A stretch of 26,454 nucleotides of DNA, taken from a virus. This document shows positions 1 to 8,884 of this stretch, one piece after another. The notes beneath the pieces are model-generated. The model did no database searches, was not told the DNA's origin, and saw only the letters and a program-made list of their open reading frames with translations. Made by a program: the position numbers and the translations under genes. Position 1 is the stretch's first letter; each line of letters begins with the position of its first letter. The DNA is taken from the IMG/VR virus record IMGVR_UViG_3300017770_000128, positions 1-26,454 of that record. One strand, given 5' to 3'.

Positions 1-1018
1 ACTTTGATATACCTTTTTTCTTAGCTTCAGCTTCAGACTGTACCATTTTATATCCTGCGCCAGTTAAAACCTGCATAGCATTCATTGAACTTAAATCACT
101 TTTATCACCAGTAATACTATCTATTTGATCACTCATGAATTCTTCATAAGTCATTTTAGACCCATCATCATTCTTTAACTCCATATACCCTTTTCCATCA
201 GGAGTTTCTGCATCAAATAAATTTCTAAAATCTTGAATAGAAGTTACTTGACCACCACCACTATAAAGATTGTATTCTTGTGATGTAGATAAAATTACAT
301 CTGCTAAATTCTCTGTAATACCATCAGCTAATGTATTTGTGTTTCTACGATCTAATTTAAAATCAGTAGCTACATTTAAGTAAGCTGTGTTTTGAAAAAA
401 TTCTGGATTTGTATCTGGATCTGGCATAACTAAATTTCCAGTTCCATCATCTTGCATTGTAACTAAAACCAGTTCTCCGTTTCTTGGGTTAGTAATTAAT
501 CTTTTATTTCTTAAATTACCAAAACCAAATGTCCCTTCATTCCAAGTCATTTCCAAATCTGAAGCAATGGACTGACCGTCTTCACCAAGCTCTAATCTTG
601 TCATAGCTTCTTGGTACTTAGCATCAGCTCCTTCAGCGTATAGGCTTAAATTTTTATACCCATCTAATTGACTTTGCATAATTAATTGATAATCTTTAGG
701 ATCAAGACCACCATTACGGAGCAATTCCATATTAGCCATTAATGTTTTTTTAGAAAAATCTGAACCATTAATTAAAAGTTTACCTAATGATTGATTATCA
801 ACATCAGCAATTTGAGCCAAATCATTCATGGCTTTACTTGTCGCATCTGTTATCGCTTGCTTTTTAGCCTCTCTGCCGTCACGAATTGCATTTGCACCTG
901 TAGTTAAATCCTTGGCTATCTGTCCCCAATTAACTTGAGTAGCTTGAGTATCCCTATTTACATATACCGAATACTGATTCGCAGCTGCTGCTCTGTCGTT
1001 GTTTTCTCTTTCTGCCAT
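1..1018 (-). CDS. N-terminal part of a large probable virion (cargo/ejection) protein, cut by window edge
   Basis: An open frame runs from ATG at 1018 to the window edge without a stop, giving 339 residues. The protein begins MAERENNDRAAAANQYSVYV and continues with charged, Ala-, Asp- and Gln-rich helical sequence (for example DATSKAMNDLAQIADVDNQ). After about residue 150 it becomes more mixed. I see no signal peptide or transmembrane segment. The start lies 6 nt after the stop of the preceding gene and no other start is nearby. I do not recognise the family. In crAss-like and T7-like podoviruses the genes after the neck and tail commonly encode large internal virion proteins ejected with the DNA, so that role is an inference from position and composition. 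It could also be a tail-tip protein. The frame and start are secure; the function is not. Confidence 0.8.
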   Translation of the reverse strand, partial: MAERENNDRAAAANQYSVYVNRDTQATQVNWGQIAKDLTTGANAIRDGREAKKQAITDATSKAMNDLAQIADVDNQSLGKLLINGSDFSKKTLMANMELLRNGGLDPKDYQLIMQSQLDGYKNLSLYAEGADAKYQEAMTRLELGEDGQSIASDLEMTWNEGTFGFGNLRNKRLITNPRNGELVLVTMQDDGTGNLVMPDPDTNPEFFQNTAYLNVATDFKLDRRNTNTLADGITENLADVILSTSQEYNLYSGGGQVTSIQDFRNLFDAETPDGKGYMELKNDDGSKMTYEEFMSDQIDSITGDKSDLSSMNAMQVLTGAGYKMVQSEAEAKKKGISK

Positions 1019-1024
1019 AAACTA

Positions 1025-1804
1025 TTATTTCGGTGGTGTATATAAGTTGTTAAATATAGAGTAGTCAAAACCTTCAAACTTATCTTTCAAGAACCCTCTT
1101 GTTTGTTTTCCTGAAAAATCTTGTTTTCTCAGTGTATTTTTTATTACTGCTGCTGATAATTCTCCACCTGCTGCTTTTGAAATTTGATCAATATCTAAAC
1201 CTTCAGCAACCATACCATCATATAATCTTTCAGCCCTTTTCATACCGCCAGATTTACCATATAAAGGTGCAATAGATGCTAAACTATTTGCGGCCGTACC
1301 AATACCTGATATACCACTTGAAATAGCAGCAACTCGTGCTTGATCAGCATCTCTGGCCATTGCAGCCTGATCAGCCGCTTGACCCATGTCCATAGCTTTT
1401 AAATCTTGGTTTATGGTATTTTGAGCGTCAGCTTTCATTTTTCTATTTTCATACAAAGCTTCTCCTAAACCAATACGAGTCTGTTCGTTAGCCGCTGCTC
1501 CTGCTGCGGTTAAAGCACCAATTCCACCTTGTAAGTTTCTTTGATCACCTTCTTGTAAAGCTTGAATGGCCTGTTGTTGTCCAGCAATATTTTGTCTAAA
1601 TTGTTCACCATAAGCATCTAATGGCACATTAAGACCTTGATAAAAGTTTTTCTCTGCTCGTTCTCTTGCTGAAGCTTGAAGTTTTTTTTGATCTGCTATC
1701 GCCTTAGATGATGCTCTTTTTTGTTGAGCGGCTTGACTAAAAGACATGCCTGCACTTGCCAAACCTGAACCAATACCTACTACTGCTGCTGTTGTTACTG
1801 CCAT
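1025..1804 (-). CDS. Probable internal virion (ejection) protein, 259 aa
   Basis: The protein opens with an Ala/Gly/Ser-rich hydrophobic helix (residues about 3-24, including AAVVGIGSGLASAGMSFSQ). A long Ala/Gln/Lys-rich helical stretch follows (about 25-155), then a second Gly/Ala segment near 160-180 and a charged C-terminus ending YTPPK. A glycine-rich hydrophobic N-terminus followed by long Ala/Gln helices is the usual look of small podovirus core or ejection proteins that sit inside the head and insert into the cell envelope, such as the T7 gp14 type. I infer that role; direct homology to gp14 is not claimed. It sits 1 nt after the GNAT gene and 6 nt before the large partial gene, which suggests one ejection module. 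Confidence 0.62.
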   Translation of the reverse strand: MAVTTAAVVGIGSGLASAGMSFSQAAQQKRASSKAIADQKKLQASARERAEKNFYQGLNVPLDAYGEQFRQNIAGQQQAIQALQEGDQRNLQGGIGALTAAGAAANEQTRIGLGEALYENRKMKADAQNTINQDLKAMDMGQAADQAAMARDADQARVAAISSGISGIGTAANSLASIAPLYGKSGGMKRAERLYDGMVAEGLDIDQISKAAGGELSAAVIKNTLRKQDFSGKQTRGFLKDKFEGFDYSIFNNLYTPPK

Positions 1805-1805
1805 A

Positions 1806-2216
1806 TTATAATACTTTAATCATTTCACTCGTATAACTTGAACCTTCTACATAACCTATTTTTTTATAGGTATCAATTAAAGGTTTGTTTTTTATTAATG
1901 CATACGAATATTTATATCCTTTTGTTTTAGCAATTTCAGTTATATGTTCTATTAATAATCCAATTGCTTCTTTTCTTTTTTGTCTATCTTTGTAATGTAT
2001 ATTAGATATGATCCAATCACACCAGACAGACTTAGAGTTTGTTTCATACATAAAACCTGCGCATATAGGAGTATCTTTTTCATATACAATATATCCTCCT
2101 ACACCATTTTCTGGTAAAAAGTCTCTGTGAGGTGGTGTCCATCTCCAGTCTTTCCACCACTGACATAATATATTATCATAGTCAGCAAATTTTAAAGGCT
2201 TTACATTTAATTTCAT
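1806..2216 (-). CDS. GNAT-family acetyltransferase-like phage protein, 136 aa
   Basis: The C-terminal half has the GNAT look: a helix rich in Arg/Lys (residues 77-96, including KDRQKRKEAIGLL), a strand YSYALIK (104-109), then PLIDTYKKIGYVEG (112-125), the typical 'tyrosine, then Gly-[FY]-V' ending of the fold. The N-terminus has a Trp-rich stretch (residues 20-28, QWWKDWRWTPP). The usual acetyl-CoA loop Q/R-x-x-G-x-G/A is degenerate here (RQKRKEA), so catalysis is uncertain. Similar short GNATs occur among structural genes of many marine phages; their substrate is unknown. The gene follows a promoter-like TATCTTTG that ends only 6 nt before ATG, so its mRNA may be nearly leaderless. The next gene starts 1 nt after its stop. 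Confidence 0.72.
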   Translation of the reverse strand: MKLNVKPLKFADYDNILCQWWKDWRWTPPHRDFLPENGVGGYIVYEKDTPICAGFMYETNSKSVWCDWIISNIHYKDRQKRKEAIGLLIEHITEIAKTKGYKYSYALIKNKPLIDTYKKIGYVEGSSYTSEMIKVL

Positions 2217-2222
2217 TTAAAG

Positions 2223-2230
2223 CAAAGATA
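2223..2230 (-). promoter_or_regulatory. Promoter -7 element TATCTTTG before the GNAT/ejection genes
   Basis: On the minus strand this octamer matches the Bacteroidota primary sigma -7 consensus TAnnTTTG. It lies in the 22-nt gap between the tail gene ending at 2239 and the ATG at 2216. The same octamer occurs in three other gaps of this window. No clear -33 TTG element is visible at the expected distance. Confidence 0.6.
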
Positions 2231-2238
2231 GTAAATTT

Positions 2239-3024
2239 CTATGGAAAACTTTTCATCATACTACTACCAACAGAAAACAACTCTACTTCAGTAGTATCGT
2301 CATTAACTAAAGTAAATTCCATATAGTAACCACGCATACCGTAACTCTCAGCTACAGTGTTATTAGCAAACAATAAAAAGTTATTAGCTACAGGAGCAGT
2401 TGCGCCCGTTACTGTGGTATCTAAAGTTACAGTTCCGCTGTCTCCTAACTTAGTTACTGCTGTTACTTTTCCTGCAAGTACAGGAGCTTGGCCATTAACT
2501 AAAGTATAAGCGTTTGCACCATTAGTAATAAGGTTTCCTATATTATTATTAAAAGAACAAACTAATGCATTGGCGTTTCCAGCTACACTTGCTATAGTTC
2601 CTAAACCATTAGAATATCTTAAAGCAAAATTAGTAACACCTGTGTTGTGTCTTACATAAGCAAACCATTCACCTTCTTTCTGTTCAAAGTTTATTTCTGC
2701 TACATTTCCTTGACTTAAATCTGTAAGTAAAGATGTGCAATTCCAAGCCGCATTACTTTCAAAAGAAAGTGTTTTAAATAATTTAATTGTTAGCGATGGC
2801 TCAGGATTAAATACACTGGTTACTTGTGAACTACCTTGATTGCCATAATAGTTATTACGTAATGGAGAAGTATTATGTCTATATATATTTCCATTTTGAA
2901 ACGTATACAAAAAACCATTCATTCCTTTTATATATTCAGGATAGAATGTGTAAAATGACGGCCAACCTTCAACACCTTCGCTGTAGGTTAATGTAAATGG
3001 ATTATTTAATGATGGTATAGGCAT
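2239..3024 (-). CDS. Tail structural protein, 261 aa (crAss-like tail/muzzle-associated family)
   Basis: A beta-rich protein with aromatic motifs in its first third: EGWPSFYTFYPEYIKGMNG (residues 19-37), FLYTFQNGNIYRHN (38-51) and RNNYYG (56-61). I recognise this 'W-x-S-F...M-N...YTF-x-x-G-x-[LI]-YRHN' signature from tail proteins of crAss-like and related Bacteroidota phages, where it can also be part of the muzzle protein. The C-terminal half is rich in Val, Thr, Asn and Gly, consistent with a beta-sandwich. It follows the 346-aa tail gene by 9 nt and ends in TAG just before a promoter-like element. A tail-tip or receptor-proximal role is inferred from position. Confidence 0.62.
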   Translation of the reverse strand: MPIPSLNNPFTLTYSEGVEGWPSFYTFYPEYIKGMNGFLYTFQNGNIYRHNTSPLRNNYYGNQGSSQVTSVFNPEPSLTIKLFKTLSFESNAAWNCTSLLTDLSQGNVAEINFEQKEGEWFAYVRHNTGVTNFALRYSNGLGTIASVAGNANALVCSFNNNIGNLITNGANAYTLVNGQAPVLAGKVTAVTKLGDSGTVTLDTTVTGATAPVANNFLLFANNTVAESYGMRGYYMEFTLVNDDTTEVELFSVGSSMMKSFP

Positions 3025-3033
3025 AGTTTTTTT

Positions 3034-4074
3034 TTATGGTGTTACACAGTTTCCAGTTGATATTACTACCCCTCTTCTAACTTGAATATATGAACTTGAA
3101 GCTTGTAATGAATAGAATTTAGGGGTTGCTGTGTCGTTCAAATAAGTCGATCCATTATTTGTAGTAAACACAAAGTTCCCTACATTTGGTATTGTATTAG
3201 TGTCTTCATTAAAAGGAGCTGTAGTACCTGTAGCGTTTCTTGCAAAATATAACGTTTGAGTATCTGCACCACAATTAGGTACACTATTAGTTGCGGCGGA
3301 TGCTGTAAATGAAGGTAAATCTGCTGGACAATCTACTTCCCAACTAAAAGCTGTTCCACACATAGGTGCAGCAATTAATACATTTCCTAAAGTAGGCGTA
3401 ACACTTGTTTTAGGAAAGACTAAAGTAAATACTGGAGAGGAAGGTGTTGATGTATCAGTGGCGTATCCAACCTGATTATTTACTACACTAACACTTTGAA
3501 GAGTGCCTTGAGCTACATAAGATCCACTTGTTAAAACGTAATCTTGAGGTTTATCTCCTTGACTACATGAACCTCCTGGAGCTGTTGTGTAGTTTCCAAC
3601 TAAATTTGCATTTTGATTACCAACATACGTAGGTAGTTGTGTGCCTTGATTATTTTGTCCTGCATAATCTACAGTTGCTCCCGATCCGTCCACTAATGTT
3701 ACTCCATTATGATTGTTAAAAGCAGTCAGTCTATTATAATAAGCACTATTGTATGTTACTAATAAACCATCAGGTATACTTGATCCTAAAAAACATCTTA
3801 ATATAACTGCACCTGTGGAGTTGGCTAAATCAACTGAAGCTTGAAACCATCCGTTTTGATTGCTTATAGCCGCAGAAACTCCATTACCACAGGACACCGC
3901 ACATGTATCGCATGATTGTGCGTTTAACAAAATACCATTTAATTGTTGTCTTACAATACCTGCATTAGAATAGAATCCATCAGGCGCAAGAGTGGTCAAT
4001 GCTGCATTTGTATATATAGCAGATGCAGTAGAGAAAGATGTTCCATTAAAATAATATATTCCTAATTGAGCCAT
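3034..4074 (-). CDS. Tail protein with Cys-containing N-terminal module, 346 aa
   Basis: The N-terminus (residues 1-60) carries YYFNG, then IYTNAALTT, APDGFYS, and CDTCAVSCG. This pattern is shared with the C-terminal end of the preceding 1598-aa protein. The rest is Thr/Ser/Asn/Gly-rich beta sequence with several further cysteines, lacking long helices. Such sequence is typical of phage fibre or receptor-contacting proteins. No enzymatic motif is visible. The start ATG follows an A-rich leader (TTAAAAAAATAAA) and lies 9 nt after the muzzle stop, so the gene probably belongs to the same transcript. I recognise the GFYS module from Bacteroidota phage tail proteins; an exact role (adaptor or fibre) is not determinable here. 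Confidence 0.6.
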   Translation of the reverse strand: MAQLGIYYFNGTSFSTASAIYTNAALTTLAPDGFYSNAGIVRQQLNGILLNAQSCDTCAVSCGNGVSAAISNQNGWFQASVDLANSTGAVILRCFLGSSIPDGLLVTYNSAYYNRLTAFNNHNGVTLVDGSGATVDYAGQNNQGTQLPTYVGNQNANLVGNYTTAPGGSCSQGDKPQDYVLTSGSYVAQGTLQSVSVVNNQVGYATDTSTPSSPVFTLVFPKTSVTPTLGNVLIAAPMCGTAFSWEVDCPADLPSFTASAATNSVPNCGADTQTLYFARNATGTTAPFNEDTNTIPNVGNFVFTTNNGSTYLNDTATPKFYSLQASSSYIQVRRGVVISTGNCVTP

Positions 4075-4083
4075 TTTATTTTT

Positions 4084-7000
4084 TTAACAATTAATTATTT
4101 GAATTACTAAACCACTTGTACCAACTTGCATATACTGAGTGTTTGATATTTTATAATAACCTAAAGGTAAGAAATTTACTATTCCTAAATTACTATCTTC
4201 ACAATTTGAACTTGTATATATTGAACTTCCTACTATTGGTAAAGCATTACTTCCGTTATTATGATAATAAGTGCTTGATCTAACTAACCCACAAGCATCT
4301 TGTGGTTGCTCTGTTCCAGAACTTGCAAGAAATGAAGTACAACTCCATGTACATAAACAACAAGCATCATTAGCTGAATTTGCATCATAACACAATTGTT
4401 GTGCAGAAATTTCTCTTACGTCATATATCACATATAAATATTGATTATTTGTAGGTAAACTTAAATTTGATACAGTTGCTAAATGAATATTAGTTGATGG
4501 ATTAGTAACAGCACTATTAGGTATTGTAGTTGCAGCTGCTAATAATGAAGCTACTCCTGAAGGTGTGTTTGGATATAAAGTATTAGAAGATAAGTATCTA
4601 AAATTATCTTGAGGGTAACTCCAATCATATGTATCAAAGTTAACTTTGTTAACTCTAATAGTAAAATTCACCCCACTGTAAGGAAAAGTTCCTTGTGATC
4701 TAACACCAACCTGACTATTATAAAAACTAAATATAGTATTATTAGAACCTAATGTTGCCATGTCACTATCAACAGGACTAATAGAAGTTGTATCTGCCCA
4801 ATTGTATTCTACGTGTATAGTTTGGCCACTATTAGTACTTGAATTTATTAAACACTTAAATACTGTTAATGGAGTTTTGACTACACATTCAGGTGTTACA
4901 CTATAAGTTGCTGTTCCCCCAGGTGTAATTTTTATTGTTGCTGTTGTAGGTGTGGCAGATGATTTAGTCCAACTAAAGTTTCCAGATCCTGTAACGCTAC
5001 CTGAATTAAAATTATTACCATTCCATGAAACATTTATAGTTATACTACCTGAAGTAACATTATAAGCTACGTTTGAAGCTCCAATTATAGTTCCATACTC
5101 ATAAGTATTAGAAACTATTTGATTTTGGTTTTTAAAATTTATTTCTACTCCACAACCATAAACAGGGTCTGGAACAGGAATTGAATTTAAGTTAGTACCT
5201 ATTACATACTCGTCCATAAAAGGATCGTACCCTCCTATTTTTTGTGTATTGAGCTGAAAGTTGAATTGGTCTCTAAACCAAGATCTCATACCCAAATCAG
5301 ATATTACTTTTAATCTGTCATTCACAGAATTACCAACCAGTTCGATAACAGCTCCTCTTTTAGTATCTGTAAAATAAAAGTAAGCTCCATAGTTTGCAAA
5401 ACTTTCTGGATTATAACTAATACCATATTCTTCTACACGAGCTATTTGCGTCCCTAAAACTTGAGGCACTGAAGCAATAACACCACCACCTGTTGAATCG
5501 CTAATAATATTTTTAGATGCAAGTACATAACTAATTCTATCTTCTTGCAATGTTAAAATATCTGTTTCTCTTGCAAACAATAATTGTATAGGGCCAAATG
5601 AAGTTTCTAAAGTTTTAAAATTAGCTAATCCTAAATTAAATTCATTAAGATTATTTAATCCTGAACTACTACTGTATACTCCACTGTATGTTAAATCAGC
5701 AAATCTATTTGTTTCTTTAAAATCTTGTTGTGACGCTGCCAATCCTCTTTGACCCATTACTACAGATCTTCCTTCTATTCTATCTAAATATTTAAAACTT
5801 TCTACTCCGTTACCAAACGTGTAACAATCCATAAAATCTAAAGTTACTATAGCTGGTTGATTTAAAGTTTGATTTTGATCTCCAGCATCAGTATCATTAT
5901 CTGATTGATGTAACATAATTCCTGTACCTCCATTTCTAACTAAAGGCAATGCTCTCGATGCATCATAGTATATCTCTTCATTTGCATCAGCTGGCTGTGT
6001 TTCAAAAACTAATACTGAATTAGCTCTTTGTACAACTATGTCAGCTTTGACCGTCATTGTTTTGTTACCAATATTAAAAGGTTCGTCTACTCCAATACCA
6101 CCACATCTAACACCTAACCATAAAGGACTGGTTACATCTCCTGGAACTGCTTGTATAAATTGAAAAGTCATGGTAAATTTCCCATTACAATCTACATTGT
6201 TAGCACGTTTATAAGTTCCGCCTGAGCCACTTATTGATGGATCAATACCACTACCAGATGGTGTAGCAAACGCATTGGAATATTCACCAGTACATTCTAC
6301 GTTTACACAAAGATCTGCTTCAAGATCAATATTAGATGCTGTCCACCAATCTGCAAAATCATTAAATGTTTCCGAAGCAACAAATGTTTTTTCTATTCTC
6401 CAATGTCTTATAGGTGCGCCTAATCCATTACCTCCCCTTCTAAATTCAAACATAACCTCTATTATTGAACCTCCAGGAATATTGTAATTTGTAGTTGAGT
6501 TATTAGCTTGATCATATGTAAATAACGGATAAGATAAAGCCCATACCGTACCACAAGCATTTTCACTATCACTACCTCGACTTCTTTCTCCATAATCTAT
6601 TATAGCGTCATCACTAATTTCAATACTAAAATTAGATGCTTTAAGCTGCATATAAAGTCCTGCTAATTGCTCAGAGTTTGCTCCAAGCTCTTGCTCTCCG
6701 TTTAAAAAATCAGAACTTTGAGCTTCAACCGCAAGTACAGTTGTTTCAACTAAAGATGTTAATGCACCCCCAGTATCTCTTTTTACAATAATTCTATCTC
6801 CTGTCTTTACTTTATTGGTGTTATCTCCTTCTAATTTAAAGTGAGTTACATTATCAAAAGGATTGGTGTAAAAGAAATTTGTATATATTGTCTCATAACC
6901 TGCTTTACTTGGCTTTACTACGAATTTATATTTAGTTGCCCAAGTAGGAGCATAGTTGTTTACTGTTACTTGTATTCTGTTTTTATTTACACTTGATGCA

Positions 7001-8880
7001 GGGGGAATGTAAATAGTGTTGTATTCAGAAACTAAAACCGTAGAGGCTCTGGCATATTCATCCATATACACAATACCTGTTTCAAAATCTCTATTACTAT
7101 GTAAACTATTTTTATTTATATTACTACTGTACTGTACATTAAATCTTATAAATCTAAAATACTCATACATGTTACTTGTAACACCGCCCGTAGTGTTAGT
7201 ATAGTTCATTGCCAATAACTGAATTGTAAATGAAGATGAACCAGGAGTTCCTGATATTTGAAATCCTTGCTGTACGGTAGAAGATGTTACACTACTTATA
7301 TTTTTTGTAAAAGCACATGTTATTTGAGGCGGCACTAAAGCTGCATTAAATCTATCTGTAAGAGAGAAACCTTGATCAGCTGTTGCCATTGGTTCAAAGT
7401 TTGTGCTTTCAATAGTTCCAATTGCATTTTCAAAATCAGATGATGTAACAAAATCATATGTATTAGCATAATTTTGTGTAAGATTTATTACTACACCTAT
7501 TGAAGTATCTGCAGTTTTAAAACCAGCATTATCTTGATAACAAGTAGTGCCAGTAGTTCCATTTATTAATGCATGTTCAAATCTAATATTTAAAACAATT
7601 TGTGACCCTTGTTTTAATTTATCTTCTATTTCAGCTAAATTTACAGTTGCTAAAGAGTTTGCTACTGTGGTTGTAGTTGCAGCGTTTATAGTATAATTTA
7701 CACCTGTTGAAAACACAGGCCCTGCTAAATTTTTAAAATCTAATGCTGTCTCAAATAAAGATGTAGAAAAGTCTAAAGGTATGTTTTGAAGGTTTATATT
7801 AACTATATCAAAACCATCACTGTAATTTCCATATATTAATCGGTTACCCATTATTGTTTGAGCTTGCGCTTTTAAAGGAACATTATCGTATAATCTTAGC
7901 AATTCATCCGCACCAATAACTGAATATATTTTACTGTTTGTAAAAACATATTCTTGATGAGTGTTATCTGCCCATCCGTAATCTTCTTTTTTAAACCTTT
8001 CAATTACGTATATACTGTTAGTATTTGAATCTTTATAAAGTAAATCCACTTGAACTACCCTGTCACTTCCTGTACTAAATTGTACTTTAGCTCCATTAAA
8101 ATTATTAGACATACCTGCATTATCATAAGTTCTTGTATCAAACCTAAAATTACCAGGTTGAAATGCTGCTAAACTAAATAATGATGTAGCACTGTATTCA
8201 TTATTTAGATATTTGTATCTATATGCAAAACTTATAAATCTATCTTCTAAATAATTTTGTCCTCCAGCCGCATTAATTAATGAAAACGTAGGAGCTGGTA
8301 AAGGAATACTACCCGATGGTAGTAAATCTTCAAACCCTGGTGGTTTTAATATTACTGAAATATCTTCTTCTTCTATACCGTCTGTATTACCTGTAGGAAA
8401 ATCATAGTTACTTGTAACATTAATTCTCCTTGGAGGATTTTTACCATCAGTAAAAAACAATAAGTTTTCAATTTTATCTACACCTGTTACTAAATACTCA
8501 GGGTCAAACTTTAAAACGTCTAATGTTATTACATGATATATAAGTTGATCAGTTTGTGTATTAAAAGACACAATCATATCTACCGTTTCGTCTTGAGCTA
8601 CTGGATTATCTGGATCATGAACAAACCAATATATGGTTTCTAACTGACCATCATCAAATGCACCGAGACACTTAGCTAAAGGAGACAAAGGTTGACCGCC
8701 ATAACTTAATGTTGTCAAAGCAGAATTTCCTCTTGAATTTTCTACAGCACCTATTTCAGTGTTTTCAGTAGAACCTAAACGTACATTTATGGCATCAATA
8801 TATTCACCTGGCGGAAGAAGTCTTTCATCCACAGATTTATTCATTCTACCTGCAATAAAATTTGTATTTACTATTGGCAT
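4084..8880 (-). CDS. Tail stabilisation / 'muzzle' protein, 1598 aa
   Basis: The start motif NTNFIAGRMNKSVDERLLPP followed by GEYIDAINV is characteristic of the large podovirus stabilisation protein (the muzzle of crAss-like phages), which plugs the end of the short tail below the connector rings. A second family signature lies about two thirds along: ANYGAYFYFTDTKRGAVIEL, then GMRSWFRDQF and GGYDPFMDEYVIGTN. The body between them is beta-rich. The last about 110 residues are Cys-rich (ACCLCTWSC and a final Cys) and share a module with the next gene's N-terminus. Length is in the range for this family. It lies 4 nt after the second ring gene and leads into two tail genes, an arrangement that fits tail assembly order. 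Identification rests on remembered family motifs. Confidence 0.82.
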   Translation of the reverse strand: MPIVNTNFIAGRMNKSVDERLLPPGEYIDAINVRLGSTENTEIGAVENSRGNSALTTLSYGGQPLSPLAKCLGAFDDGQLETIYWFVHDPDNPVAQDETVDMIVSFNTQTDQLIYHVITLDVLKFDPEYLVTGVDKIENLLFFTDGKNPPRRINVTSNYDFPTGNTDGIEEEDISVILKPPGFEDLLPSGSIPLPAPTFSLINAAGGQNYLEDRFISFAYRYKYLNNEYSATSLFSLAAFQPGNFRFDTRTYDNAGMSNNFNGAKVQFSTGSDRVVQVDLLYKDSNTNSIYVIERFKKEDYGWADNTHQEYVFTNSKIYSVIGADELLRLYDNVPLKAQAQTIMGNRLIYGNYSDGFDIVNINLQNIPLDFSTSLFETALDFKNLAGPVFSTGVNYTINAATTTTVANSLATVNLAEIEDKLKQGSQIVLNIRFEHALINGTTGTTCYQDNAGFKTADTSIGVVINLTQNYANTYDFVTSSDFENAIGTIESTNFEPMATADQGFSLTDRFNAALVPPQITCAFTKNISSVTSSTVQQGFQISGTPGSSSFTIQLLAMNYTNTTGGVTSNMYEYFRFIRFNVQYSSNINKNSLHSNRDFETGIVYMDEYARASTVLVSEYNTIYIPPASSVNKNRIQVTVNNYAPTWATKYKFVVKPSKAGYETIYTNFFYTNPFDNVTHFKLEGDNTNKVKTGDRIIVKRDTGGALTSLVETTVLAVEAQSSDFLNGEQELGANSEQLAGLYMQLKASNFSIEISDDAIIDYGERSRGSDSENACGTVWALSYPLFTYDQANNSTTNYNIPGGSIIEVMFEFRRGGNGLGAPIRHWRIEKTFVASETFNDFADWWTASNIDLEADLCVNVECTGEYSNAFATPSGSGIDPSISGSGGTYKRANNVDCNGKFTMTFQFIQAVPGDVTSPLWLGVRCGGIGVDEPFNIGNKTMTVKADIVVQRANSVLVFETQPADANEEIYYDASRALPLVRNGGTGIMLHQSDNDTDAGDQNQTLNQPAIVTLDFMDCYTFGNGVESFKYLDRIEGRSVVMGQRGLAASQQDFKETNRFADLTYSGVYSSSSGLNNLNEFNLGLANFKTLETSFGPIQLLFARETDILTLQEDRISYVLASKNIISDSTGGGVIASVPQVLGTQIARVEEYGISYNPESFANYGAYFYFTDTKRGAVIELVGNSVNDRLKVISDLGMRSWFRDQFNFQLNTQKIGGYDPFMDEYVIGTNLNSIPVPDPVYGCGVEINFKNQNQIVSNTYEYGTIIGASNVAYNVTSGSITINVSWNGNNFNSGSVTGSGNFSWTKSSATPTTATIKITPGGTATYSVTPECVVKTPLTVFKCLINSSTNSGQTIHVEYNWADTTSISPVDSDMATLGSNNTIFSFYNSQVGVRSQGTFPYSGVNFTIRVNKVNFDTYDWSYPQDNFRYLSSNTLYPNTPSGVASLLAAATTIPNSAVTNPSTNIHLATVSNLSLPTNNQYLYVIYDVREISAQQLCYDANSANDACCLCTWSCTSFLASSGTEQPQDACGLVRSSTYYHNNGSNALPIVGSSIYTSSNCEDSNLGIVNFLPLGYYKISNTQYMQVGTSGLVIQIINC

Positions 8881-8884
8881 ATTT

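Noticed and set aside
2239-2241. TAG stop of the 261-aa tail gene as possible recoded codon, as in some crAss-like phages
   Set aside because: TAG, TGA and TAA all end genes here (TAG also ends the 110-aa gene, TGA ends the terminase), and reading through would only add a short tail overlapping the next gene. No large gene contains in-frame TAG.
4635-4648. Perfect 14-bp palindrome CAAAGTTAACTTTG, with TAnnTTTG on both strands
   Set aside because: It lies deep inside the muzzle gene and is explained by codons for Asn-Lys-Val-Asn-Phe; there is no gene start nearby for either direction.
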